Source: Pirellulales bacterium (GTDB lineage: Bacteria; Planctomycetota; Planctomycetia; Pirellulales; Lacipirellulaceae). From it: 64,000 nt of DNA. How positions within the stretch are numbered: position 1 is the first letter of the stretch; every line of letters starts with the position of its first letter. The position numbers and the translations under genes were made by a program. Below the pieces are notes generated by a model. It was not told the origin of the DNA. It did not search any database and saw only the letters and a list, made by a program, of their open reading frames with translations. The DNA lies in NCBI GenBank assembly GCA_022841705.1, contig JALHQZ010000002.1, positions 496,001 through 560,000 on the forward strand, given 5' to 3'. Of the stretch, positions 18,194 through 27,011 are shown in pieces.

Positions 18194-19195
18194 CTACTGC
18201 ACCACCGCTTTACGCCCATTCGGTGAGAAGCCAATACGAGCTTGCGGGGCCAGTAGCCACTTTGCCACGGGGAAGCCCCGGTCGTACAGCGCTCGTTCGA
18301 GTTCACTCAGTTCACCAAAGCTGTCGGCGTAAGTCCACACCAAAAACGTCGTACCAACTTTCTTCTGCTTGGCGACGTACGCCATGACTTCGCTGTGGGG
18401 CTGAAGCGCTTGCTCGATGGTTTCGCCCACCACATCTGCCGGTGGCACAAGATAGAAAATCGGGCCCCGAATTTGATTCGATACGCCGCCAGTGGGATCA
18501 GTTGACGACACGCGCTCCACCAGGAACCGCAACCGATACCCGTTCACCGGCCCGACCATGCCATCAACTCGTCCACGATCGCGCAGTTGCGCTGCCGCGC
18601 CGCGCAAGCGCTCGATGAGCAGCGCTTCAAGCTCCGGCATTGGCACAGGTTGAATCCGTCCCCCCTTAATCCGCAGATATGCCTTCTCACCTTCAGCAGC
18701 GCGTGCGAAAGGGGTCGGCAAGCATTCAAGCGCCAGCGGAGCGGAGTCTTCCGGAGTGATCGAAATTTGCTGCCGCGTAAGCTCTTCGAGTTTGGCTTGG
18801 GACTGGGCCAGCTCCGTGCGGAGTTCTAAATCGCGCTGTTCTTGGGTGGAAAGCTTTTCCTTCTCGGCCGCCAGCTCTTGTTCCAATTGGGCGACAAACG
18901 TGGTGAGCGATAGCCGCTCTTCTTCACGGAGCTCGGCTTCTGCAATCGCGGCGACAGTGCGCTGCACTTTACTGGCGATTTCGTTGCGCTCGGCCAGCAC
19001 TCGTTTGGCGGCGGCTTCGACTTCGTATCCAGTAACTTGCGGAGGCGCAGGAGTATCATCCCCTCCGGCGTGCCGCGCCGCGCGGGCGCCAACGATCACC
19101 ACCAGCAGAATGAGAATCCCCACGATGTTCGAGACCACATCGAGGAACGAATCTTGTCCAACTTCTTCAATCTCGGCTTGCTCACCGCGGCGCAT
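18194..19195 (-). CDS. ExbD/MotB-like motor partner carrying the membrane Asp
   Basis: 333 residues from ATG 19195, chosen over 19216 because GGGAGG lies 5 bases before it. A short cytoplasmic N-terminus is followed by one membrane helix, DSFLDVVSNIVGILILLVVI. Asp19 aligns with the proton-carrying Asp of ExbD/TolR/MotB. A coiled coil (about 55-140) and a globular periplasmic part (about 150-333, with FYLVPPADVVGETI) follow; no OmpA-type peptidoglycan motif is recognised. Third gene of the motor operon, overlapping the previous gene by 14 bases. Expected to form the pore with the TolQ-like subunit. Cargo unknown. Confidence 0.8.
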   Translation of the reverse strand: MRRGEQAEIEEVGQDSFLDVVSNIVGILILLVVIVGARAARHAGGDDTPAPPQVTGYEVEAAAKRVLAERNEIASKVQRTVAAIAEAELREEERLSLTTFVAQLEQELAAEKEKLSTQEQRDLELRTELAQSQAKLEELTRQQISITPEDSAPLALECLPTPFARAAEGEKAYLRIKGGRIQPVPMPELEALLIERLRGAAAQLRDRGRVDGMVGPVNGYRLRFLVERVSSTDPTGGVSNQIRGPIFYLVPPADVVGETIEQALQPHSEVMAYVAKQKKVGTTFLVWTYADSFGELSELERALYDRGFPVAKWLLAPQARIGFSPNGRKAVVQ

Positions 19196-21104
19196 AACTG
19201 CCTCCCGTCGACTCATTAGCCGTCTGCGGCGCGCTAGTGGGGCTGGCGATCTGCATTTCCAGCCCCGAGTTCTTCAGCAGCGCAGCGAGCTCTTGCGCCC
19301 GCTGTTCACCACCGGGGGCGACGTTCAGATACACTACCGGGCGCCAGAACAGACCATCACCCGCGAAACCCCAGCCGGTCACATGCTTCCGCATGGCGTC
19401 GATGAATGCTGGCACATGCGCTGGCGTCGGCTGATCGAGCACCACGGTTTGGCTGTTGGCGGTCCAATACGAAACGCCGCTCGGCGGCGTCTCATCAGAG
19501 AGAATCGCCAACTGGTCGCCGCGGACGATGACTTGTACTCGGCGTCGCACCGCCACGTCGTCGGGCCGCTTCGGTTCCCACACCGACTCGGCGCGTTTGG
19601 CAGCGGCCGCATCAACTTGCGCATCCTTTGACTTCGCTGGAGAGGAAGCGGACATCTGCTGTTGTGGATCGGTTGGCGACGGCATAGAAAGATTTCCTTC
19701 AGCACCGCCGCTGTTCCCTGCCGAGGCTTGCGCCGTCGGCGATTGCTGCGCTGCGCCGCTGTTCGCACTCGCCGAACCCGCAGCGCTAGTGCCCTCTGCG
19801 CTTCCGTTTGACTGCGGACCACCAGTGGCGCCCGCCGTGTTGGCCTGACCGGAGTTGGATTCGGCTGAACTCGTGGCAGCGGCAAGTTCGGCGTAGGGGT
19901 TGGCCTCGGTGGTTCCGAAAGTAGGGGTTTGCGAGCGATACGGCGCGCTGAATCCTTGCGCGGCGCCCCTTGCCGTGCCGCTCTGGCCGGAACCGTTACC
20001 GGATTTGGCTTGCTGCGAAGCGGTGTTGAGCTCCTCGGTGAAGAATCGCTCCTCGGGATCGGCGGCTTCCGATCCTTCGGCGCCGGGATTACCGCCGCCC
20101 AAACCTCCCGTGGTGTAGTCGCCCGACAACCCCGGTCCTTCCGCACCGCCCGGGGAACCGCCGCCGCCAAAACCGGGGCCAAATGCCATCGGTGCCGCTT
20201 GGGCGAGCGCTTTACGGCGCTGCCGGGCGATGTCGACTGCGTTTTGAATCCTGCTCGCCAGTTCCGGATTCGCATCGGGGTAAGCCAGCTTCCAATCTTG
20301 CGGCGCCGCCTGATAGCCAAAATCGCCTTCGTAACTGTTCAGCACCGCGAGCGCCGCGCTATGCAGCTCGACGCCGCTGGGCCGCACGATGATGAGCGGA
20401 TAAGGCGCCCCTTCGGTATCGGTAACGGACTGCGGGCTCTTCCGATAGTATTCTGTCGCGGTGCGAATCGCCACCGCCAAAGGGCTACCCAGCCCCCACG
20501 GTGGCAAGAAGTCTTCTTCCACTAGCTCGATGCCTTCGGGCTGTAAGATGATTTTGTCACCCACGCACTCGAAGTACAGCGGCCGGCGCTGAGTCCCCCC
20601 GGCGCCAACATGCGGCAGGATCGCGAATGATTTCTTAGCCCTCGCTTGCTGCGACTGAAGTTCTTCAAGCGACTTCTCCCCCACGGCGATCAACTCCTTC
20701 AGCCGTGCCAGTTCGCGCTCGGCTTGCTCTCGATCGTCGTAGTGCTCCTGTTCCATCAGCACCAGTTCCTGCACCGCGAGTTTCAGCTTTTCGAGTTTCT
20801 CCTGCTGGCGGCGAATGCTCGCTTCGATGGCGGCGACACGCTCGATCTCGGCTTTAAGTTTCGCGTCGACTTCTTGTTTCGCCTGGGAGACCTCGGCCTG
20901 AAATTTTTTAATTTCGGCCAGTTTCTGGGCGTTCTCGTCGACAGCGGGCGTTGGCCGCCGAGCCGCTTCACGGCGGGCATTCTCCGCCCCGGCGCGCGAG
21001 AGGGCGATCATCACCACCACCAGCGCCCCCATCGTGCAGAGCAGCACGGCGAGAAACGGGAACAGCGCAACGGGGACGGCGTTATCTCGCGAAGGCCGAC
21101 TCAT
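19182..21104 (-). CDS. ExbD/MotB-like motor partner lacking the membrane Asp
   Basis: 640 residues. One membrane helix (about 12-36, FPFLAVLLCTMGALVVVMIA) aligns without gaps to that of the next gene (F17, L18, V20, G26 shared) but has Ala19 where that protein has Asp19. Then: coiled coil (about 57-155), a globular part (about 165-290), a Gly/Ser/Ala/Gln-rich linker (about 300-490) and a C-terminal globular domain (about 505-620). The start forms ATGA with the stop of the channel gene, and the stop overlaps the next start, so the three are translated as a unit. The disordered linker is long enough to cross the periplasm. Function unknown. Confidence 0.75.
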   Translation of the reverse strand: MSRPSRDNAVPVALFPFLAVLLCTMGALVVVMIALSRAGAENARREAARRPTPAVDENAQKLAEIKKFQAEVSQAKQEVDAKLKAEIERVAAIEASIRRQQEKLEKLKLAVQELVLMEQEHYDDREQAERELARLKELIAVGEKSLEELQSQQARAKKSFAILPHVGAGGTQRRPLYFECVGDKIILQPEGIELVEEDFLPPWGLGSPLAVAIRTATEYYRKSPQSVTDTEGAPYPLIIVRPSGVELHSAALAVLNSYEGDFGYQAAPQDWKLAYPDANPELASRIQNAVDIARQRRKALAQAAPMAFGPGFGGGGSPGGAEGPGLSGDYTTGGLGGGNPGAEGSEAADPEERFFTEELNTASQQAKSGNGSGQSGTARGAAQGFSAPYRSQTPTFGTTEANPYAELAAATSSAESNSGQANTAGATGGPQSNGSAEGTSAAGSASANSGAAQQSPTAQASAGNSGGAEGNLSMPSPTDPQQQMSASSPAKSKDAQVDAAAAKRAESVWEPKRPDDVAVRRRVQVIVRGDQLAILSDETPPSGVSYWTANSQTVVLDQPTPAHVPAFIDAMRKHVTGWGFAGDGLFWRPVVYLNVAPGGEQRAQELAALLKNSGLEMQIASPTSAPQTANESTGGSYAPR

Positions 21105-22750
21105 GCCGCCTGATGGGAAAGTTGCGGACCACCGGACCGGGGTTGTTCACGACCAACGCGCGCGCTCAAGAGCTGAATCGCCGCCGACAGGCTCAGCAGC
21201 GTCTCTTCAAAGTTGTGCGCTCGGCCAAGTGAAGAGAGGTTTTGCGAGAGCGCTTCCTCAAGCTGCTGCACTTGGTTGGTGGCGCCCACCACCTTGAGCA
21301 GCACTTCGCCTTGACGGACGAGTTGCGCTTGATGTTCGACGGTCGAGTTGGCCACAGAGACCAGCGTCCCCTGCATCTCTTGCAAGGCGCGTTCGCTCTG
21401 CGCGATCAGCTTCTCTTGCCGGTCGGCTGCCAGAACCATCGCTTTGGCTAGCGCGGCTTCCATCTCAGCCACGTGCTGCTGATGGTTGGCCGCCAAGTCC
21501 TGCTCGGCAGTTGTGAGTGCCTCGGCATGACGCTGCAAACCTTCCACCAGAATCTCGGCCAGTTGCTGGAAGCCCGAACCCAAGTTGCCGACCAGTCGAT
21601 TCGCTTCGGTATCAAGCTGCGAAACGTGCCGCGCGGTGGCGGCTTGAATCGCCTGGACGTCTTCGGTGGTGCGCCGCGTGAGCGACGTGAGGTGATCGTC
21701 CACACACTGGTTGAGCGACCGGACCTGTTCTTGCAGCCCACCGTTGAGGATTCCAAGCTGCTGTTCGATGCCGTGGACCAACCCCGTGGCATGATCGCGC
21801 AAGTTGCGGCGCAAGCCGGAAGCAAGGGTTTCTTCCAATGCTGCCGCGGTCTGGGTGGTGGAAACCGCCCATTGCCGCTGCGTTTCTTCAATGGTCCCGC
21901 GCCACACTTCCGCTTGGCGGGACGCCATGCTTTCGACCGCCAGCACCACTTGATCGCACATCCGCCGAATCGCGGCGACGTTCGGATCGGTCGACGAACC
22001 ATACTGCCGGAACCGGCCCGAAAGTTCCTGGGCGGCCCGCTCATCAACGGCGCTCAGCAGTTTGTCTTCCGCGCGCTCCACAAAGTATTTGGTAAACATC
22101 AGCACCATCGCCAAAGCGAGCGAGAGGGCTGTGGTGTCGAAGGCGATGCCCAAGTTGAAGGTCACGATGCCGAGTGATTTTTCGAGCGCCTCGGGATTGA
22201 GCTCCGCGATGGCCATGGTGATGCCCACCACCGTGCCCAAGAAGCCCAGGATCGGGATCGCCCAAATGATGATCCGCATCAGCGCATAACTCGAACTCAT
22301 CCGCGCGATGTCGATCTCTTCCAAGTGCTTTAGGCGCTCGTCGATATCTTCCGCCGAGTCCTTGCGGCTTACGTGGTCGAGCGCTTCGCGTAGCCGGCGC
22401 ACCAGATAGGTTTGTTGCAAGTAACTCGCGGCGCTGGCGAGTTCCGTGAGCAATGACTTTGCGTCCTCCGCGGGTTGCCCGCCAAGCATGATCGGGGGAA
22501 GGAGCGGCTGGCGAAACACGCTGAACTGCGCGAAGAGCGACAGCGACCGGATCACCAGTTCCGCCATCCCCACGAAAAAGAGGACCGTGGTCACCACCAG
22601 AATGGGGTGCCCCAGAAAGTACCGGTACATAAAACCGGACTCGCTGTACCCGCCCGTTTTCAGCCCGGCGTAAAACGCCAGCGCAGCGAGCCCGCCCCAC
22701 AAGATGGGACTTTTGAGTAGCCAATCCGCAATTCGGGAAACTCTGCCCAC
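21101..22750 (-). CDS. MotA/TolQ/ExbB-family proton channel subunit with long coiled-coil tail
   Basis: 549 residues from GTG (AAGGA upstream). Four membrane helices at about 15-30, 49-72, 158-183 and 193-221. The third and fourth carry the family core, WAIPILGFLGTVVGITMAIA and FNLGIAFDTTALSLALA. A tail of about 320 mainly helical residues follows (Gln/Ala/Glu-rich heptads), far longer than in TolQ or ExbB and reminiscent of ZorA of the Zorya motor. ZorC/ZorD partners are absent. First gene of a three-gene operon; expected to form a pentamer around two single-helix partners and use the proton gradient. Confidence 0.85.
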   Translation of the reverse strand: MGRVSRIADWLLKSPILWGGLAALAFYAGLKTGGYSESGFMYRYFLGHPILVVTTVLFFVGMAELVIRSLSLFAQFSVFRQPLLPPIMLGGQPAEDAKSLLTELASAASYLQQTYLVRRLREALDHVSRKDSAEDIDERLKHLEEIDIARMSSSYALMRIIIWAIPILGFLGTVVGITMAIAELNPEALEKSLGIVTFNLGIAFDTTALSLALAMVLMFTKYFVERAEDKLLSAVDERAAQELSGRFRQYGSSTDPNVAAIRRMCDQVVLAVESMASRQAEVWRGTIEETQRQWAVSTTQTAAALEETLASGLRRNLRDHATGLVHGIEQQLGILNGGLQEQVRSLNQCVDDHLTSLTRRTTEDVQAIQAATARHVSQLDTEANRLVGNLGSGFQQLAEILVEGLQRHAEALTTAEQDLAANHQQHVAEMEAALAKAMVLAADRQEKLIAQSERALQEMQGTLVSVANSTVEHQAQLVRQGEVLLKVVGATNQVQQLEEALSQNLSSLGRAHNFEETLLSLSAAIQLLSARVGREQPRSGGPQLSHQAA

Positions 22751-23380
22751 GGCGACGTTCCTTCTATTCGCAACTTCGTACCAGCAGTGACAGCACGCTA
22801 GCGCAGCGGCATCGCCCTCGCAGAACGGAGCCGCTGTCTGTCACAATCGGCACAACCGGCAAAGTCGATCCAACAAATCTCCGCTGCCGCTCTTCGGAAA
22901 ACGGTTCATCGGCACATTTTGCCGAACCGTCAAGGTCGGAACCGCGGCGTGCCGATATCTTCCGGCGGACACAAGGGGCTCGCATCAGCCGCCACGCACT
23001 AGCGTCCGGTTCATTTGCACTGAACTGACTTCCCGCGATCCAGCGGCGATACGAAACCTCGCCGCACACCAAACTACCCAGGGGGGAAAGAGCCCGATCG
23101 GCCGCCAGCGGCGCCGATCGGGCTCAATTTTTCCCCTGCAGCTTGGTCTCCGAGACAGAGCTTTTCGACGTCTGATTGCTCGGCCTGAGAGATCAAGCTA
23201 GGGTGGTTGACTGCGGCGAGCCGCAGTTCTTTAGGCTAGCTTTTGGCAAATAGGGGACACAGCACCTGTGCCACAGGCGCCACATTGCCGCATCGCCAGC
23301 ACTTTCTGCGGATTGCCGCATTAAATGCAGGCTTGAAAGCCCGCCCCGCGGCTTAGCGCGTTAGTTGGCCCTCGTCCGCC
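22751..23380. other. Intergenic region between motor operon and queD
   Basis: About 630 bases without a supported gene. It holds a strong hairpin with a T-run at 23090-23132 and a smaller hairpin ACTGCGG-cgag-CCGCAGT near 23215. The promoter of the motor operon should lie in its left part; none is clear. Confidence 0.5.
23090..23132 (+). terminator. Rho-independent-type hairpin
   Basis: GAGCCCGATCGGC (23090-23102) pairs perfectly with 23113-23125 across a 10-base loop and is followed by AATTTTT on the plus strand. On the minus strand a shorter T-run follows, so it may act in both directions. It lies about 250 bases past the end of queD (minus strand), whose transcript it could end. Confidence 0.6.
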
Positions 23381-23782
23381 TTAGCGGCGGAAAGTAGCAA
23401 AGCACTTCGGCGTTTCCCAGAGCCGGGCTTCGACGATCGGGAAGCCAGCCCGTTCAGTGACTTCGTAAATCACCTTGGCGATGTTTTCCGCCGTGGGGTT
23501 TTCGTCCAACAGGTACAGCGGCTCGCCCATTTCCTGCAGAACCTTGACGGCCGGATCTTCGCGGCAGAGGATCATGCGGTGATCGAGGTTCTCGTCGATC
23601 CAGGTAGCGACCACCTCCTTGATGTCCGAGAAATCGAGCACCATCCCCCGCTCGTCGAGCTTCTCGCCGGCGATGGTGATCACCGCTTTGCCATTGTGGC
23701 CGTGCAAATGGCGGCATTTCCCGGCGTATTTCAGCAGCCGGTGGCCGTAGCAGAACTCGATTTCGCGGGTGACGTAGTGCAT
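23381..23782 (-). CDS. queD: 6-carboxy-5,6,7,8-tetrahydropterin synthase
   Basis: 133 residues from ATG 23782; the frame is open 63 bases further upstream but those codons do not match the family. Zinc ligands CYGHR and HLHGH, the active-site Cys just before them (KCRHLHGHN), LDHRMIL, PTAENIAKVI and the C-terminal LWETP block are all present. It converts dihydroneopterin triphosphate to 6-carboxytetrahydropterin, the first committed step to queuosine and other deazapurines. No other que gene is nearby. Confidence 0.92.
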   Translation of the reverse strand: MHYVTREIEFCYGHRLLKYAGKCRHLHGHNGKAVITIAGEKLDERGMVLDFSDIKEVVATWIDENLDHRMILCREDPAVKVLQEMGEPLYLLDENPTAENIAKVIYEVTERAGFPIVEARLWETPKCFATFRR

Positions 23783-24090
23783 GGTGGGGGTGGGCAGAAG
23801 GCAGTGGGCAGCAGCCAGTAGCAAGGACTGGCGCCAACAGCTCAATCATCGGCCTCCGCGGGGAAGCCTGGAAGGGGCGAATACCAAGGGTGCTCGAACC
23901 TTAGCGCTGCCAGAACCGTAACAATCGCTGCCTGCTGCCCTCTGTCTACTGCCCGCTTTTCCCGTAAAAATGCTGGCGGAACCTGCGAAATCGGGTATTC
24001 TGAAGGCTGTGGATCGGTAGGGCTGAAGAGGCGCGGCCCGCCGGTTTCTCATCCTGAATGCAAGTGGTTTGGATTGTCGGCTAGGAACAG
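23783..24090. other. Intergenic region before the first serine protease
   Basis: 308 bases. The first part has repetitive GGCAG/CAGT spacer sequence; no gene is seen. It should hold divergent promoters for queD and the protease. Confidence 0.4.
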
Positions 24091-25446
24091 ATGGTAACCT
24101 TCTCAATTCGGTTGCTTATTGGTGCCGTGGTCGCGGGGACGTTGGCGATCTCGTGCCGCAGTGCGTCGGCGCTCATTGTGAGTGATGCCTCGGGGATCGC
24201 AGCCATCAACACGACGGCGCCAGCCGACGATCCCGGCTGGAATAATGCCCTGACGGGATTCTCTGGGATCTATCTCGGTAACCAGTGGGTGCTCACAGCG
24301 AATCACGTTGTCAATCCCAATGCTCGGCCGACGGTCGCCAATTTGCCCGGAGGTTCGTATCGCATCATTCCGAACTCGTTCCGCACACTCACTAATCCGG
24401 GCAGCTTCGGCGGCATTGGTTTGACCGCCAATTCTGATCTGCTGATGTTCCGCATCGACACGGAAACAAATACAGGCCTTAAGCCGGAGCAGCAAAACCC
24501 TAATACCAAACCAATCACCATCGGCAGTGCACAACCGGCAGTCGGCGCGGAACTGTTGATGATTGGGAACGGCTCGACTCGTGCGCTTGCTGGAGAGGAC
24601 ACGGTCAATTTCGAGTTCCACTGGAACGACTCGTGGGTGCAACAGGCGAATCCCAACTTGGCAACGAAGCATGGGTACTTTCACACCGCCTCTACGGGCG
24701 GCAATACGTGGGGTAAGAATCGCGTGGCCGATGATGCGGTGATTCAAGATGGCAACGCCGACGGCAACAACATCGTCGTGCAACTCCCTGGTGGCACGCT
24801 GCTGATTACGCTAGCTACGCAATGGGACCGGGCGCGCAACAATAGCGGCGCGGCGATTCCCGGCTCGACCGCCACGCAGTTTGAAGCCCAAGCGGCGCCG
24901 GGTGATTCGGGCGGGGCCGTCTTCACCAAGAATGGCTCGAACTGGGAACTGGTTGGCGTGATGGCGGCGATCTTCCTAGATAGTGGCCAGTCAATCGCGC
25001 AAACGGTCTACGGCAACCGCACGGTCTTCAGCGATCTCACGAACCCGCACTACCGCGCGCAACTTGAAAATCTGCGGGCAGACAACAATTACTCCATCGC
25101 CGGTGATGTCAATCTCGACGGCGTGGTTTCGGGCAGCGTGGTCAATGGCACGCCAACGGGCGACCTCGCGGCTTTTGTGAGCGGCTGGAACAATCAGCAA
25201 GGCGCCGGCGACATTCTGTCGTGGAAGAAGGGCGACCTCAACCAAGATGGCAAGACGGACTTCGCCGACTTCGCGATTCTTCGCGGGCAACTCGGCGGCA
25301 GTGTTACCGCCGCGCAGCTATCCAGCTTGGTCGCCTCTGCTAGCCCCGCCGCGAACGCGGTGCCCGAACCGAACTCGATCGCTATCGCCGCCGGCGCGGG
25401 AATTGCTTGGTGGTATCTGCGGCGCAAACGCCAACGAGCGTTGTAG
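24091..25446 (+). CDS. Secreted trypsin-like serine protease with PEP-CTERM tail (copy 1)
   Basis: 451 residues. Signal peptide to about SASA (residue 27). Chymotrypsin-fold catalytic triad visible: His72 in VLTANHVV, Asp116 in NSDLLMF, Ser273 in APGDSGGAVF. Near the end are dockerin-like motifs (GDVNLDGVVSGS, GDLNQDGKTDFADFAILR) and a PEP-CTERM tail, VPEPNSIAIAAGAGIAWW plus RRKRQR. An exported endopeptidase, probably anchored or released by exosortase. The TAG stop is supplied by the GTAG foot of the repeat at 25443. The next gene is a paralog. Confidence 0.9.
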   Translation: MVTFSIRLLIGAVVAGTLAISCRSASALIVSDASGIAAINTTAPADDPGWNNALTGFSGIYLGNQWVLTANHVVNPNARPTVANLPGGSYRIIPNSFRTLTNPGSFGGIGLTANSDLLMFRIDTETNTGLKPEQQNPNTKPITIGSAQPAVGAELLMIGNGSTRALAGEDTVNFEFHWNDSWVQQANPNLATKHGYFHTASTGGNTWGKNRVADDAVIQDGNADGNNIVVQLPGGTLLITLATQWDRARNNSGAAIPGSTATQFEAQAAPGDSGGAVFTKNGSNWELVGVMAAIFLDSGQSIAQTVYGNRTVFSDLTNPHYRAQLENLRADNNYSIAGDVNLDGVVSGSVVNGTPTGDLAAFVSGWNNQQGAGDILSWKKGDLNQDGKTDFADFAILRGQLGGSVTAAQLSSLVASASPAANAVPEPNSIAIAAGAGIAWWYLRRKRQRAL

Positions 25447-25530
25447 TACGGGACCACAGTCCCGTACGGAATGAGCCGGTGATTATTGGGGGAGCCAATT
25501 TTGCTGTACGGGAATTCGGTCCCGTACTAC
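25443..25530. repeat. REPIN-like paired inverted repeat
   Basis: Arms at 25443-25467 and 25506-25530, both ending outward in GTAG (CTAC). Each arm has its own hairpin: GTACGGGAC-caca-GTCCCGTAC on the left, and GTACGGGA/TCCCGTAC around ATTCGG on the right. The left GTAG contains the stop codon of the upstream protease gene. Confidence 0.8.
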
Positions 25531-25543
25531 ATGGAGCGGGGGC

Positions 25544-26908
25544 ATGGCGGGTTGTGTGAATCGAGCAGCAACGCTGCTAATCGCTGCACTCCTTGCTCAA
25601 TCCGCGGCGGCGCTGATCGTCAGCGATCCCTCGACCACCGCGCTCATCAACTCCTCCGCGCCCGCGGATGATCCCGGTTGGCACAATTCGCTCACCGGTG
25701 GTTTCTCCGGCGTCTATCTGGGTAATCAATGGGTTCTCACTGCGAATCACGCGGTGAATAAAACGTCGCCGCCAGCAACCATCAATCTCCCCGGCGGGAC
25801 TTACCCGCTGATTCCCAACACGTTTGTCACGCTGTCGAATCCCACGTCGTTCGGGGGAACAGAAATTACGACCCCTTCGGACCTACTGATGTTTCGCATC
25901 GGCGCCGAAGTCTCGTCGGGCCTCAAGCCGGAACAGCACAACCCTGCCACGCGCGCGATCAGCGTGGCGACTACGCAGCCCGCGGTGGGAACGGAACTCC
26001 TCATGATCGGCAGTGGTTACTCGCGAAATCTCAACGGGTTCGACACTGCGAACTACGAGTTTCACTGGCAACCGGGGTTCGTCGACGTCAGCGACAATCC
26101 CGCGCTCTATGACTCGGCCGCCTATCATGGCTACTATCGCAACAACGTGACCGGTACGAATGTTTGGGGCCGCAATCGCGTGTCGGATGACGAAATCATC
26201 ACCGGAGACGAAGGCGATCCCAACGGACACAACATCCTGGTGCAATTCGGCGAGAATGGCCCGATGCTCATCACACTCGCCACGCAGTTCGATCGCGCGC
26301 GAGATAACCAGGGCAATCCGATTCCCGGCTCGACGGCCGTGCCGTACGAAGCGCAAGGCGCCAACGGCGACTCCGGTGGCCCGGTCTTCTATAAAGACGC
26401 CGGCGGGAATTGGAAACTGGTGGGAATCATGGCGTCGATTTTTGTGGATGAAGATCAGAACGCGCGAGCGCCTGTGCAATTAGTGTATGGCAACATCACG
26501 GTGTTTAGCGACCTCAGCACGCCGCACTACCGCGCCCAGATCGAGAATCTATTACCGAGCACGCAGTACTCGATTCCCGGCGACATTAATCTCGATGGCG
26601 TGGTTTCGGGCTCGGTGATCAACGGTGCGCCAACCGGAGACTTAGCGGCGTTCGTCGCGGGTTGGAATCACCGGCAAGCGGTGGCCGACATCAACTCCTG
26701 GCGGCGAGGCGATCTTAACGGCGATGGCCAGACGAACTTTGCCGACTTCGCGCTGCTGCGGGCCGAACTGGGGACCACGGTCGTCACGCCAGAGCTCTCG
26801 CAGTTGCTTGCGGCCTACAATTCGAACGTTGTGCCCGAGCCGAGCGCCGTTTTAATTGCTTTTGGCATGGGAGCAGCTCTGTTGCTGAGGTGGAATAAGG
26901 CGTCGTAG
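25544..26908 (+). CDS. Secreted trypsin-like serine protease with PEP-CTERM tail (copy 2)
   Basis: 454 residues. ATG 7 bases after GGAG, which directly follows the repeat. Closely related along its length to the preceding gene (shared ADDPGW, YLGNQWVLTANH, SDLLMFRI, GDSGG, PHYRAQ). Triad His69, Asp113, Ser277. Dockerin-like motifs GDINLDGVVSGS and GDLNGDGQTNFADFALLR, then VPEPSAVLIAFGMGAALLL and a short basic end. Tandem duplication with later divergence, mainly in the loop at about 180-225. The TAG stop comes from the next repeat arm. Confidence 0.9.
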   Translation: MAGCVNRAATLLIAALLAQSAAALIVSDPSTTALINSSAPADDPGWHNSLTGGFSGVYLGNQWVLTANHAVNKTSPPATINLPGGTYPLIPNTFVTLSNPTSFGGTEITTPSDLLMFRIGAEVSSGLKPEQHNPATRAISVATTQPAVGTELLMIGSGYSRNLNGFDTANYEFHWQPGFVDVSDNPALYDSAAYHGYYRNNVTGTNVWGRNRVSDDEIITGDEGDPNGHNILVQFGENGPMLITLATQFDRARDNQGNPIPGSTAVPYEAQGANGDSGGPVFYKDAGGNWKLVGIMASIFVDEDQNARAPVQLVYGNITVFSDLSTPHYRAQIENLLPSTQYSIPGDINLDGVVSGSVINGAPTGDLAAFVAGWNHRQAVADINSWRRGDLNGDGQTNFADFALLRAELGTTVVTPELSQLLAAYNSNVVPEPSAVLIAFGMGAALLLRWNKAS

Positions 26909-26987
26909 TACGGGACCACTGGTTTTCAGTCACTGGCCCGTACGAAAATTGGCGCACCATCCGTACGGGACTATGGTCCCGCACTAC
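26905..26987. repeat. REPIN-like paired inverted repeat, degenerate
   Basis: Outer ends GTAGTACGGGACC (26905) and GGTCCCGCACTAC (to 26987), with a disturbed interior. The left GTAG carries the stop of protease copy 2. The right arm lies 25 bases before the fhcA start. Confidence 0.7.
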
Positions 26988-27011
26988 GGTTGGAGTTTAC
27001 AATCGGACGTC

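Noticed and set aside
18194..22750. Zorya antiphage system
   Set aside because: The channel tail recalls ZorA, but there is no ZorC, ZorD or ZorE gene nearby and the partners lack a recognisable ZorB-type OmpA domain. Called a motor of unknown role instead.
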